Shown here piece after piece: positions 45,413 through 57,241 of a stretch of 64,000 nucleotides of DNA. The translations under genes were made by a program, and so were the position numbers. Source of the DNA: Acarospora socialis (Eukaryota > Ascomycota > Lecanoromycetes > Acarosporales > Acarosporaceae); assembly GCA_025617375.2 (NCBI GenBank), contig JAMYGW020000009.1:1488001-1552000 (forward strand). Reading direction: 5' to 3'. The notes under the pieces were generated by a model, which did not search any database, was not told the origin of the DNA, and saw only the letters and a program-made list of their open reading frames with translations. Numbering within the stretch: position 1 is the first letter of the stretch; every line of letters starts with the position of its first letter.

Positions 45413-46389
45413 GCGGCCATTCGTGGTTTGTACAAAACTCCGGTGGTGTTCTGGTTCAGTATATGAGTTTCCGGGGAGTCCGTACAAAGCTTTAGGATAG
45501 ACATTGCTGTCTGCTCTCACTGTAACTACCTAGCTTAGAAACGAGAAATGCACATTGACAAGTTGAAAAATGTGAAGTCGCACGCTTTCGCCGGTCACTG
45601 CCAGCGGAAATGTGGCATTCTGACGGTCACTAATGTCGTCACCGGTTCCACAATTGCATACTATTACCTTGTAATATGCCATGAGCACATCGTTGCCATA
45701 GTCCAGCTGGTGCATCGAGCCTACCAGAACGATCGACGTGCAATTTCAGTAGTGTACGAACGGTAAGATAGCGACATGAAGTCATCCCGGAAAAAGCAAT
45801 TTTGAAGCTTTATCGCTGCCGAGTTCCATATCTCGAATTTCTTTCATCCTCTGCCTTCCTTCACTCTTTCTTCTTCAGACACTTCAGAAGCGCAAACTGC
45901 TGATACATTGCGAACCTGCCATGAAGCACAACATGCTCGATTGCGGTTATTTATCTGAAGATAGAGAATTCTCGGTCGATGCTGATAGGGGAGGGAAAGT
46001 ACTCGCACTTAGTGATGCAAACTAGGCGAATCTCGGCGATATGGCTTACCCACAGTACCTTACGCTACCCTTACAGCTGGGCCGGGCTCTCTTCTATGAG
46101 TACTATTTCTTTGTCTCCAGATTTTGTATAGATTTTTTTTGCCGCACTATCTCGTAATAGAATAATTTTCTCACCTGTCGTCTCTATTTGCTCTTGCTGT
46201 TTCTTCAAGAGATATATTTTTGATTTCCCCTTATCAGGAGTCGCAATCAGAAGGAGGAACAGCTTGATAAGAAAGATACCTTAGATAGCTGCGTCTACAT
46301 ATCTGCTGTTTTTGGGCATTTTTGGAAAAGCGGATTTCTTGACGGTGTTAGCATCTTTTCATTCTTCGGTTGGTGGCACACAATCTACA
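45413..46389. other. intergenic, nothing recognised
   Basis: 3' region of the DUF1996 gene and upstream region of the asparaginase gene. Contains a T-rich stretch near 46120-46230. No gene seen. Confidence 0.5.
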
Positions 46390-48089
46390 ATGGTTGTCCT
46401 CAGGGAAGACCGATGTGTGCCGGAGTCTCGGGTCCTAATCATCATGACGGGCGGGACGATCTGTATGAAGCGGTCACCAAACGGATACGTACCAGCCAGG
46501 GGCTTCCTCGAGGCCGGGCTTGCACCTCGACCGTCGTTCAACGACGGGTCCCACCCGGACCCAATCGACGTGATGGTCCAGGACGACACGAAAGAGTTAC
46601 TCCGGAGCCTTCGCACGCCGGTCAGCACGTACGAACGAAGACTCCGATATGCGGTCCTGGAGTTCGACGAGCTCCTGGACAGCAGCTCCATCGACGCCAA
46701 AGGCTGGGCGGAGATCGCCCGGACCATCGACCGGAACTACCAGCTCTTCGACGCCTTCGTCGTCCTCCACGGCACCGACAGCCTGGCCTACACCTGCTCG
46801 GCGCTGAGCTTCATGCTCCAGAACCTCGGCAAACCCGTCATCCTGACCGGCTCGCAGGCGCCGATGCTCGAGCTGCAGAACGACGCCACCGACAACCTGC
46901 TCGGCTCCCTGGTCATTGCCGGCCACTTCATGATCCCCGAGGTCTGCCTCTTCTTCAACTACAAGCTCTTCCGCGGCAATCGGGCGACGAAAGTGGCCGC
47001 CAGCGAGTTTGCCGCCTTTGCGTCGCCGAATTATCCCCCCTTGGCTACCATTACGTCTCTGAAGACGCATGTGGATTGGGATTTGGTCTACCGGCCGTCG
47101 AGCATCAAGCCGTTCAGTATTCAGACGAACTTGGATACGGCCCATGTGGCGTGTTTACGCATTTTCCCGGGCATCAAGCCCGAGATGCTGGACGCGGTGT
47201 TGAAGCTTGAAGGCCTCAGGGGCTTGGTGCTTGAGACGTTCGGTGCTGGGAACGCTCCGGGGGGTCCGGACAGTGCTATGACGAAGGTCATTTCAGAGGC
47301 CGTGACTCGGGGGATCGTGATTGTTAATGTCACACAATGTTAGTACGCGAACGACGTTGCTGGTGTATGGATGCTGACCAGAAGAGCAGGCATGACCGGT
47401 AGCGTAAATCCGCTTTATGAACCTGCGATGCTTCTGGGCCGTGCTGGGGTTGTGCCTGGGCACGACTTGACATCCGAAGCTGCTCTGACGAAGCTGTCGT
47501 ACTTGCTTGCATTGCCAGACTCGGCCTCCGAAAACATAGCTCGGCAAATGTCCATCTCGATACAGGGAGAGCTCACCGAACAAGCCCGGACGGTCTTTCA
47601 GCATCCCAACGGTCAACTATCCCCACAATTGGTCAATCTCACCGCCTTGGGCTACGCCATTACGAAAGGCGATCTCGAAGAGGTGCGCGACATCCTGCGC
47701 GGCGAGTCGAAATGGCTCCTAAACGAAGCCGATTACTCAGGCAACACACCATTGGTGCGTGTATCATCCCAATTCATGTAGCTCCGCGCTGCTCCGGCAC
47801 CCTCGCCGTTGGCATGTGTACGAGTACTGACAAACAACGACGGTGACAGCATCTCGCAGCGACGGCGCCCAACTTGGCCATCCTGCGCTATTTCCTTCTC
47901 GAAGGTGCCTCCGTGCACTTGCGCAATCGGACCGGGAGGACGCCGTTGTTTCTGGCCGCCAATGCCGGCCTGCGCGACCACGTCCAGCTGCTGCGAGATT
48001 CCGGCGCCCATCTGCACGCGCAGGAGATCGAGACGGCGAGATTGTATGCTAGGCGGGATCCCGACGTCTGGCGAGCTGCAGGTGCTTGA
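46390..48089 (+). CDS. type I (cytosolic) L-asparaginase with C-terminal ankyrin repeats
   Basis: Hydrolyses L-asparagine to aspartate and ammonia. Exons 46390-47338, 47390-47754 and 47850-48089 give 517 aa. The catalytic Thr motif TGGTI is at 20-24 and the second motif HGTD at 127-130. GKPVILTGSQAPM, NDATDNLLGSL and VCLFFNYKLFRGNR are type I features. The C-terminal ~130 residues form two to three ankyrin repeats (TALGYAITKGDLEEV, TPLHLAATAPNLAILRYFLL, RTPLFLAANAGLRDHVQLL). The same asparaginase-ankyrin layout is known from the animal ASPG/60-kDa lysophospholipase protein, so this is an old arrangement. No signal peptide, so cytosolic. An intron splits the first complete ankyrin repeat. ATG 46390 is preferred; the frame upstream lacks ATG. 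Confidence 0.93.
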
Positions 48090-49738
48090 GATGGTTAGTT
48101 GCCGGTCATACTACTGATCAATTAAAGTCGCGCAGCGGTTTCGGGAATTCAGCGAAGCCGGATGCAGACAACCCCACCAGGGTCGAACCAAATCGGAGGA
48201 GGTTCCGGACTCGGTCATTGTATTGTTTAATTCTCTCGTACGGATATATAGACATGAGTTTACGAAAACAATGCGGATGGTATGATAGAGATGGGAGGTT
48301 ATTGCACGGGCTCGAAGAAGAGGCAGCGACGCATAACCGCTGTATCGATTCCCACCAATTACTACTACGAGAATTTGTACTGTCGCGGCTTTGAGATAAC
48401 GCAAGCACACGGACCGTCGAGGCGGCTGATCGACCTTGGCGGCTTCTTCTCATTCTTCGCTTTTCCTTTCCCCACAATTGGGTCACACAGGCCTGGGGAC
48501 ATCGACGTCTCAATAATCGGCACCAGCATCACACCGCGCCTTGTCACGCCATATCGAGGCATGCCACCCTTGGATGGGCTGTCGTGCGTCCCGTGCCTAC
48601 ATGATATTTATACCTCTATTGGGATAATCAACTCCATTGGCTTGGCATTTTCTCCTTCTGCTTACAATGATTCCATGTCCACCTCTTGAAAGTTGGTTAA
48701 GTGATGATGATGACGGCGGGGAATTTCCCAATTTTCTCATCCGGGTTACGTAACAAGCCGAGGGACAGCGACGCCGCATACCAATCGATCAACCTCATGT
48801 CCGTACATGAGGGCATTAATCACCCGAGTCATGCCATGTACGGTCTTCTCTTACTCGATTCTATGAGTACACATCACGAACTCGGTAGCACCGTTCGGCG
48901 CAGTTGGACCGGACCTCGAAGGAGATGCTACACTTTACGTACCTCGAGGTATCCATCCCATCTGCACGACTACGTGACAATAGCTGCCCACCGACATCAC
49001 TGAACTGTCTCGACCTACCACCTACTGTACCTACTTAACAGCTGGAAGCGTGTTGATTGATCGTTGGCTCACCTGTGCGGTCATTATTATTCATACTTGT
49101 ACATCCTCAACTGACCTGACCGTCCTCGACTGCCTCGAGTATTACAGCGTTCTGTATGAAGTACCTTAGCTTCCGTGCTTTGACTTCCTTCCGCTCCGAT
49201 GATACCATTTCTCCACCACTTCCAGCTTCTTCCAATTGAACTGACCAAAATAAATATCTTCAAGGTTCACTTTGACATACGCTTACTTTCTCACCTTCTT
49301 CTTTGAACTCGTCGCGTTACCTTTTAGAGTAACGGAGACTTTCCACTAATCTCGCCCTCCCGTACATAACCTCCCATCCCTACTTCCATCAATACCTTGG
49401 AAGGAGAGGGAAAGAGAGAGTTCCTGACCTTTCGAGCTATCGCCCTGCATGAACTTTATTCCCACATCCTTACGAAGTTCTCTTCGGTGTGATCATAACA
49501 TTTTTCTTCCTTGACGATTCTCGTTCCCCTTGTTCTTGTTCTTGTTCCTTCACTACCTTTTTCCAATTTAGACTTTACCCTTCCCATAGCTTGACATCAC
49601 CGTCAACAGAACTCCTCTGAACTCCTCCCACCAAAATAACGTCTAGATTCAGCACACCTTCGTGTGCTTGACCGTGTGAACCGTCAAGTGGGTTGCCTAC
49701 TTCTCAGCGCTCTCCCACTCACCTGAATCCATACCCGG
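48090..49738. other. long intergenic stretch with pyrimidine-rich leader
   Basis: No gene seen in 1.65 kb. The last ~250 bp before the NmrA-like start are strongly C/T-rich with CTTGTTCTTGTTC repeats around 49528-49550, as in many long fungal promoters/leaders. Confidence 0.5.
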
Positions 49739-50764
49739 ATGCCCCCGAAGACAATTGTCATCGTCAACTCCACCGGTCGACAGGCGGCTTCCCTCGCCCG
49801 CGTCGCCTCCGCCGTCGGATTTCAGGTCCGGGCGCAGCTACGATCGAAAGATGGCCTCGTGGCACAGGAGCTGGAAGCGCTCCAAAACGTCAGCCTGGTC
49901 GTCGGCTCGCTCGAAGACAAGACGCTCATAGCAAACCTCTTCACCGGCGCCCAGCTCGCCTTCATCAACACCACCTTCTACGGCGACGAGGTGGCCATCG
50001 GCCGCGCCCTCGCCGACGCCGCCAAGAAAGCCGGCATCCAGCACTACGTCTACAGCAGCATGCCGGACCACAGCATCTACGGCAAGGGCTGGCCCGCCTT
50101 GCCGCTGTGGAGCGCCAAGTTCACCGTCGAGAACTACGTCCGACAGATCGGCCTGCCCGCCACGTTTGTGTATGCCGGCATCTACAACAACAACTTTACC
50201 AGTCTGCCCTATCCGCTCTTCTGCATGGAATTGAAACCCGACGGCAGTTTCGAGTGGAAGGCCCCCTTCCACCCAGACATTCCCTTGCCCTGGCTCGACG
50301 CCGAACATGACGTCGGCCCCGCTGTTTTGCAGATCTTCAAAGATGGCCCGCGGAAATGGTCGGGACACCGGTACTTTTCCCCCTCGTACACTCTTTCTCA
50401 CGGCACTTTACTCCCATCCCGATAACTAATGCGTCTTATGAAAAGCATCCCCCTCGCCTTCGAACTCCTCACCCCGACGCAAGCCTGCCAAAAGTTCTCC
50501 CTCGGCCTCTCGCGCCCCGTCCGCTACGTGCACCATCCCACCATCGACGTCAAGGTCGCCATCCCTGCCGGCTACCGCGCCCAGCTCGACGGCATCGGCG
50601 TGCTCTTCGGCAACTTCCAGGCCCCCTATTTCGGCCCGGATCTGCAGGGGCAGGTGCCTGCCGCGGCGTTGGCCTTGTGGGAGGGATATCGAGGTCTCGA
50701 GGAGTATGCGCGTGAGGTCTTTCCGGTCGAGGAGGAGGGGAATGGGCGGGTTTGGATGTTGTGA
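49739..50764 (+). CDS. NmrA-like NAD(P)-binding regulatory protein
   Basis: NmrA-like proteins are SDR-fold sensors or repressors; NmrA itself binds the GATA factor AreA in nitrogen metabolite repression. Exons 49739-50370 and 50446-50764 give 316 aa. The Rossmann start is IVIVNSTGRQAASLARVASAVG, where the glycine motif deviates from GxxGxxG. LVVGSLEDKTLIANLFTGAQLAFINTT and HYVYSSMPDHS lack the catalytic YxxxK, as expected for the family. FTVENYVRQIGLPATFVYAGIYNNNF and the spliced segment GHR/IPLAFELLTP are very typical of fungal NmrA. The gene may be the nitrogen regulator or a paralogue; only comparison would tell. Acts in cytosol/nucleus by inference. Confidence 0.85.
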
Positions 50765-52014
50765 GGGGGTGGGGTGGGATGGAGGTGGAGAAAGGTTGGT
50801 TGGGTCAGAATAATAGGGAGACGATAATCGGTGAGGAGAAGGAGTTGAGGAAAAGGGAGAGCCGCGTTGGAGAAGGGATGAGAAGAAAGAAGCATGAGCA
50901 TATGGAGGAGGAGAAGCATGAGCATGAGCATGAGCATGAGCATATGGAGGAGGAGAAGCATGAGCATGAGCATGAGCATGAGCATGGACACGGCATCGCA
51001 TGGTATGGCATCGCATTGCATTGCAGGCGTACAAATTGATGGGTACCAAGAGCAAGAGCAATCGACAGTCCACACCGCCAACGGAAGTGACGACGGCACG
51101 GGAACAACTTTCTACGACGCCATGTCTGTAATGTAGAGTACCTACTGTAGCGTACTTTGTATATAACGACTTAACATTCTTCGCCATCGGTAATCAGATG
51201 CCGATTGGTCTAACCGTGTGACTGTTGCGATCTTGGCTCTTCATTTGGTGCGAGACAGTGGACGAACTTCTCAAACCCCCTCTGCAGTTTCGCGGTGCCG
51301 TGATGAGGTGGGCATCCAGTTGAGCGAGAAATGGGAAGTGGAAATCCACCACAACCAACACAGCCCGAATAACACCACCGTCATCACCCTTCACAGGCCC
51401 ACCCCCTCCCCTCGTCTTCTCTTCGCTCCACCTCAACATGCACTCGAAGCCCTACTAGCTACCTTACGCAGCTCACCCGCCCTCTTCCTTCTCTTCCGCC
51501 TAAACGGCAAATGCCAAACAGCAACACTGCCATCTCTCCTCAGCCACATACTTCCTCTTCGCTCCCTGCCCTCCCTTCCAGAGTGATTATCGGTAAACGA
51601 AGCGGCGGCGTCCAACAACGAAAGTACGGGTTCTCTTCCGTGAGCCGATGATCCTAAAGTCTAGTTTCTTCCGACGCGGCGAGTGGGAACCTTAGCACGA
51701 TGGGAGGAGGGTTCAGAATCACAAGTCGGAAGAGGGGGCGTGGTGGGTGCTTCGAGACAGATTTGGCCGGCACTGGTCGTTGTTGCTGCTGCTGCTTGGG
51801 GACGGAAGGGAGCATGTGGTGTCGGAATCTGGGCGCTGCGGAAGGCGGCTGGCGATTGGAGGGCGAGGGAGAGAGCCGTGCGCATGGTGTCTGTGGTCGG
51901 ACTCGTTGCGATGAGCGCTTGGTGGGTGAGGGTCGGGGGCGCACGTGGATAGGTCCTTGGTTGGTAGGACTGGCTCGGGGAATACGTAATTTGAGTACCG
52001 GTCCATGACCGACG
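50765..52014. other. intergenic with minisatellite; possible short unrecognised frame
   Basis: Contains the GAGCAT-type repeat listed separately. A frame around 51310-51586 (ending ..LRSLPSLPE) and a proline-rich minus frame 51944-51654 have some protein-like composition, but no start, splice or domain supports either. Confidence 0.4.
50891..50985. repeat. nested minisatellite (CATGAG hexamer inside a 42-bp unit)
   Basis: CATATGGAGGAGGAGAAG recurs 42 bp apart (near 50899 and 50941), each time followed by several CATGAG hexamers. It lies about 130 bp after the NmrA-like stop codon. Confidence 0.85.
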
Positions 52015-53044
52015 TCAGAGGACGAGGACGAGGATGAGGAGCAGGATCAGGACGAGGATCAGCACGGCGATGCAGCAGCTCGACATCGTATCTGGCCCTG
52101 TCAGTCAGCAACCCCCCTCTCAAACACCACCTTTCTCAAGCCTGATAGCACCAGGCAAACACCCGTACGCACCTTCGTTCTTCCGTATAACCCACCCCAC
52201 CCTCTTGATCCCCCCCTGCAACTTCCCCCGCACCCGATCCGCCAGCGTATCCACGTCCTCCAGCATCTCCCCCTGCTCCTCCAACTCCCTCCCCATATCG
52301 TCCGCCTGCCTCCGCAGATTGCCCACCGTCTGAAACACCCCGTCCAGCGCCTCATCCTGCTCGTGCATCATCTCCACCTGCCTTTGCTGCTCGAAGGCCG
52401 CATACCCATCCCCTTCCCCATCACTCCTACCGTCGCCATTGTCGTCGTCGTCCTCGTCGTCGGGACCCAGCCGCCCATACGCCGACGGCGACGGCAACGT
52501 CTTCCCATTCCCATTCGCCGCCCCTTGCCCGTCCCGCTTCGACCCTCCACCAGCACCCGACCCAGCGCCCATAACTGTCCTTGCTAACTCCTCCCGCATC
52601 CCTTCCACCTCGTCCCCCACCTCCGTCACCAGCCGTCTGCGCCTCTCCACCTCGTCGATCTCGAGTCCATACCGGTACGGATCGCCTTCGACGGCCCGGA
52701 TGCTCTCGACGAGGTCCGCGAGGTCGGCGCTGAGGTCCTGCAGCGTGCTTTCGAGCTCGGTGCGTGATTGCGTGAGTTCGGGTGAGGTGGGGGAGGGCGA
52801 GAGGGAGCGGATGCGCAGGTACGAGGCGAAGAGGGGGCGGGTTGTGGAGAGGAGGGAGAGGACGTCGCTGCGGGGGGGAGAGAGGATGTTAGTGGGTGCT
52901 GTTGCTATAAGGTGGGGAGGTTGGGTAGTCGTGGAGTTGCGATAGCAGTTAGGGACGGAGGAGGGAGCGTAGGGGTAGTGAAGGAAGGAAGGCGTACGCT
53001 TGGACTTGGAGGAAGGGATCCTCTTCGTTCTTGGAGGACATCAT
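52015..53044 (-). CDS. t-SNARE of the Tlg1/syntaxin-6 type
   Basis: Qc-SNARE of trans-Golgi/endosome fusion. Exons 53044-52998, 52867-52173 and 52091-52015 give 272 aa. The N-terminal syntaxin-6 helical domain starts EEDPFLQVQADVLSLLSTTRPLF and includes ESTLQDLSADLADLVESIRAVEGDPYRYGLEIDEV. A low-complexity Gly/Ser/Asp insert follows (about 110-165). The SNARE motif runs from DEALDGVFQTVGNLRRQADDMG with the zero-layer Gln in LEEQGEML. The last exon encodes the membrane anchor, an almost pure Leu/Ile/Val run after a possible palmitoylated CC pair (SSCCIAVLILVL). No luminal tail, as expected. All joins are in frame. Confidence 0.9.
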
Positions 53045-53541
53045 GATTGCGGTGAGTGTTGACGGGTGAGTTGTTATACCATGTCACCGTTTCTTGGTTG
53101 GGTGTGCTAGCAGATGGTGTAGCATTCGGTTTGGAACAATACAATTTAGGTAAGGTAACAGGAAGCTCTCGGAGGCAAGCACTCGGGCCGCACCGCCTAA
53201 GTCCCAGAAGTGCCGCCGGAAGTTGCCGCTAGTGAACGAACGAACGAAAGAACATGGGAGCAGAGACAAAAGCGGACATGCGAGTAAACTTGCACGACAA
53301 AACCAAGCAACTGAAATGCTGACATCCACAATTGACAACGGAAAATTTGTATTTCAATCTTCCACGCTCAGATCCCTTTCGCAGTAACCTGCACCGTCCC
53401 CTTGTCCTTGATGCCAAACCATCCACCTTCGGGACACCTCGTAATGATGAGACACCATATTCATGCAATCCTCAGCGATATTCGTCAACCCTGAGCGTGG
53501 TTGTTAAAATACATTTGTAATACTTAGTTCATCACCAAACA
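53045..53541. other. divergent intergenic, nothing recognised
   Basis: Separates the SNARE gene and the unrecognised gene at 53542. No structure recognised. Confidence 0.45.
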
Positions 53542-54254
53542 ATGGCCACTGCTGTTCTGCCCTCGGTTCTCTACGTTCCGCATACCAAAACGAGGATGAA
53601 AGGGATCAGTGGCAAGGTACTTACCGATGAATCACCAGGGGTTGCCGTCCGATAATATGGTGCCGGTCGACGTCGTGCTTTGGCCCTTGCCATGAAGATG
53701 GTGAAGCTGTTTAGTTGCACGCACCATGTCTGAAAGAAGACCGTCCATTGCCCCAAGAGCATTTGGGAGCCTACCTTGCACCGCACGCCCTCCAAGTGCT
53801 TAGTGAGGTTCAAGTCGCTGGTCAGGAGGTCGGCTCGGTTGTCGAAGGTCTTGTTGTCGACGACTCGGATTACCGCGGCTACTTCAACGATATCGCGCTG
53901 AACTACGAAACCGGTGGAGGCGGAATGTGGAAGGATTTCAGCACCCGGAATCCGCCCAGTTACCCTCAGGTCAAGTTCCCAAAGTCTATCTGGACAACGC
54001 CAACAGCTATGGCGTTACGCGCCGCTCCGCCGAGGGCCACGGCAGCATCACCCACTGGCCCGAACGTGCCGGTTGCTGAGCTCGGAGGCTGTAAGGCGAC
54101 CATCATGGAATGGCAGCCGAAGGGGCACGGCGTGTGGGTGCTTGAGAAGCTCACGCCGGAGCAGTGCATGGAGTTCAACGAGCTGCCTTCTGCTATTATC
54201 TTCGGAGCCATCATGAATATGGAGAAGTTTAATGCCGTGTTCTTTGAGCTCTGA
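53542..54254 (+). CDS. unrecognised protein, 204-aa two-exon model
   Basis: A phase-0 model joins 53542-53616 (MATAVLPSVLYVPHTKTRMK..) to 53715-54254, with donor GTACTT and acceptor GTTTAG. The second exon begins right after a stop in the same frame, which supports splicing there. Codon composition looks coding in DDSDYRGYFNDIALNYETGG and in the C-terminal WQPKGHGVWVLEKLTPEQC. Between them an Ala/Pro/Thr-rich stretch may be a misread intron or shifted exon. No signal peptide or membrane helix, and no family recognised. It sits between the SNARE gene and the AT-rich border of the P450/PKS cluster; membership of the cluster cannot be judged. Confidence 0.5.
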
Positions 54255-55362
54255 AGTTAGCATCACAGTACACATGAGGCTGTTACCCATGCCATCTGTG
54301 CGGTCTGCCCTGCTCCCCTTCAGCTGTTTCGGTTTCGCGAATGTCGCTCTTTGCATAGCAATGGAACATATCCCGTGGAAGGAGTGAGATGAGAGCGAGA
54401 ATGAAGAAGGATTGAAACTGAGCAGTACAAGGTATGAGAGGGGAGAAACAGTGTGTCTGCGAAACATATTTGATACTATCTATTCAGTGTTAGAGCAATT
54501 AAAACACCAGATGAAATGGACTTAAGGTATGCAGGAACGGAGACCCAGGTTGCTGCCGATAAGATTGAAGATCACTTTTAGGCTTGAACATGGCAGAAGC
54601 TAACATAACTGACAAATAAGCAAACTCAACAAATAAGCAAATAGAAATAGATTCATAGATAGATTCTAGATGAAGACTGCCAGTTACATCCTGACAGAAG
54701 ATCTCTCTCATATTAGAACTAAGAATATAAAGGTTTCTTCACACAGGTTTGTAGAATACCTTAGGCAGCAGCACTTCTTGATTGAGCCTAAATCTGTATT
54801 CTGTACAGGTTTCTAGTAGGTTTGAGTTCAGTGAATGGCAGGCCTTTGCTTACAAAGGTTCTATGATGAGGACTGGCTATGTTATGGTTTGCAATTTGTA
54901 CTATGCTTAATCACCTGTTGTCAACCACGGTCAACTTTTCCCTCTAACGATCACGATAACCTATATCTATGCCAAAACGAATCACGCAAGCGAGTACACA
55001 TTGAGATCATCACCTCCATACTCAACCAGAACAACAACAACACAAGGCAGCTCACAGAATTCGCATCATCACATCACCAAACAGCCTCTGTTCCAGCCTG
55101 TTTTCAGGATAAACTGACCCGACCCGACCGGCTAAAAAGCCTACCCGACCCGGTCATTGGGTCAGTTTGCCAGTCTACATCTTGCTTGAGGTTAGAGAGA
55201 ACTGAATTGCTCAGGATCACACTGAAGCTGCTGAGAGTTGTCTGAGTTTTTGAATGAAGGTTCTCATCTTCACTGCTCGCCCACCTTGATTAGTGGCATG
55301 GACCATCAGATAGTATAGCTTTCCATTCTTTTCACCCAACCATGAGTCTCAGTTCTCCATGA
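54255..55362. other. AT-rich spacer left of the biosynthetic cluster
   Basis: AT-rich relative to its neighbours, with short repeats of AAATAAGCAAA type near 54616-54645 and the palindromic element at 55111-55168. A degenerate transposable element is plausible. No gene seen. Confidence 0.45.
55111..55168. repeat. inverted repeat with GACCC-rich core (possible transposon end)
   Basis: Perfect 10-bp arms AAACTGACCC and GGGTCAGTTT enclose 38 bp rich in direct repeats of ACCCGACC. Such G/C-rich GGGTCGGGTC arrays occur at ends of some fungal DNA transposons (from memory); not proven here. Confidence 0.6.
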
Positions 55363-57241
55363 TCATGATTGATGATTTATCGCGGCTTCGGGCCGTTTCT
55401 TGATTTGAGAATATAGTCCCGTTTGAAAAAAGAACCATGAATTCTCAACCATGAATTTCTCGCGGTCAATAATATGCATCTATACATTTGTCATTCAGGA
55501 ACTCACACACATGTTATTAGAGAATTACTCACATCGTAGTTTAGAACAAGAAATGGAATGAGTTTCTTGATCTCCAAGATTCCTACATGCCTGCCTAGAC
55601 AGACGCGCGGGCCGGCACCAAACTTGGAACAGGTGCGTTAGTGAGAGATAGACCAGAGAGCAGGAGATCAGACTTACAGTCAAAACCCCTTGCTCCAGCT
55701 TCTTCTTATGCGCATCATCCTTTTTAAGCCATCTCTCGGGCCTCCAAAACTCTGCATCCTGGCCGAAGGTGGGCCTATGCCGATTGACAATGTACGGGTT
55801 GCCACCCACTACGGTCCCAGCAGGGAGATAATGCCCGAGGACCGTGACCCCACCTTCCGGTACCACGCGCTCGAACGGCAGCGCAAACGGCGGATGCATG
55901 CGGGCACCTTCCTGAACGCATGCATCCAGATATGGCAAGTCGCGCACCTCGCTGTATTTGGGAAAGGGGCGTGATAGATTGGCGGAGCGAAGCTCGTCAA
56001 ACAATTTCTCCAGCGTGTGCGGGTAGGCAAGGAGGTTAAACATGATGGTGCGCATGACGCTGCCCACGGAATCTGACCCTGCAATTACGTTGGAAAAGGT
56101 CCATGCGGTTGGGGCCCTGTGAGCATGGCGGTTAAATGATCCATCTCTCTTGTCGTCGATGTTGGCGATGACTTACCAGGGAGGTATTTCGGGATTGTTC
56201 TCTTGAAGTTCTATATAACGAGTCAGGAAGTCCTTCCTTCTGTCTGCTTTGTCCCCGGCCTTGACCTCGCCATTGGCCAGCTTCTCCCGCTTCTCTTTGA
56301 TGGCATCGGCCACGAAGCTGAGAATCGAAAGGGATGCTGTTCGATGGAAGATTTGCCGGAAAGTGTCCGCGATGTTGTTCTTCCACAAGATGTTATCGAG
56401 CCAGGGGATTTGTGTCATCTGAAAGAGCCGTCAGTTGATTATGATGCCACAGCATCAAATGAAGGCAGTTTGGCAGTATCTCACCGGCGCGGCGGTTCGC
56501 ATGAAGTCGACAATTGTGCCCAGCATTCCCCCAACATCTCTCCCATTGTCCAGAAATCCGTACCGCTTCGAGAAGGTCATGGTACCCATCACATCAAAGG
56601 CAAAAAACTGCAGCCACTGGCCCAGGTCAAAGATCTCACTGTTTGCAGCAAAGTGTTGGTCAAACTTCTCAAGCAAGCAATTCAGAACATCATCGACAAG
56701 ATCCTCAAATGATGTTGCGCTCGTCACGGAGAAGATAGGTGCAATGGGACTTTTGATCTGCTTGTGTAGCTTCTCATCTGTGGTGTTAAAGACAGCATGC
56801 AAGGCGCCGCCGCCTCTCGTGTAAGGCCGGAGAGTCACATAGAATTTGCCCTACATGTCAGTAGGGCTCACATCAGTTGAGCCTTTCAGTCAGTCCCAGT
56901 GGGGCAAGAATGCAAGTACATACCTTTGGGAAACCTGGCCTCATCGGATAGACAGTTGGGATGGCTTCAGGGTTGCTAAACGACACCATATTTGGACCAA
57001 TTCGCACAACTTCACCATATTTCTCATGCATCTGCTGGAGGATAAGGTGTGCACACTTTGTTCCAATCCACCCCATGCGCTGGAAATTGGTAATGCTTGC
57101 TGGGAACGGTCCTGGTATGTGCCTGAGTCGCCACCACGTCCGGCATAGTTGTAAGGTGACGAGCCCCAAACCCACACACAGAAAAAAGACAACAGGGACA
57201 TTGATTTTTGAGAAGCTATCCATGCTGACTGGTGAGTTCAT
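55363..57241 (-). CDS. cytochrome P450 monooxygenase, putative tailoring enzyme of the PKS cluster
   Basis: Six exons (57241-56924, 56850-56485, 56418-56177, 56116-55678, 55622-55533, 55479-55363) sum to 1572 nt in frame (523 aa), normal for a microsomal P450. An N-terminal anchor ([19 protein letters not shown]) is followed by the Pro hinge IPGPFP. The I-helix reads [15 protein letters not shown], with Ser-Asp-Ser in place of the usual A/G-G-x-D/E-T-T core. ExxR is QEGAR in [19 protein letters not shown] is present, and the haem loop is [11 protein letters not shown] with Cys at about 463. The last exon gives [12 protein letters not shown], a common end of fungal secondary-metabolism P450s of the CYP58/pisatin-demethylase-like groups. 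It is divergent from the PKS with a shared promoter, so oxidation of the polyketide is likely but inferred. Confidence 0.92.

Noticed and set aside
46413-47210. 265-codon plus-strand open frame, Arg/Pro/His-rich
   Set aside because: Second frame of the asparaginase exon, which is clearly the coding one by its catalytic motifs.
50891-50985. Regularly spaced repeats resembling a CRISPR array
   Set aside because: No unique spacers, repeats are simple hexamers, and the genome is eukaryotic.
50426-51187. 253-codon minus-strand open frame with His/Ala repeats
   Set aside because: Antisense to NmrA-like exon 2 and to the minisatellite; the repeats come from the CATGAG array.
51310-51586. Possible coding frame ending LRSLPSLPE
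   Set aside because: No ATG near its start, no splice signals, no recognisable domain; kept only as a note in the intergenic entry.
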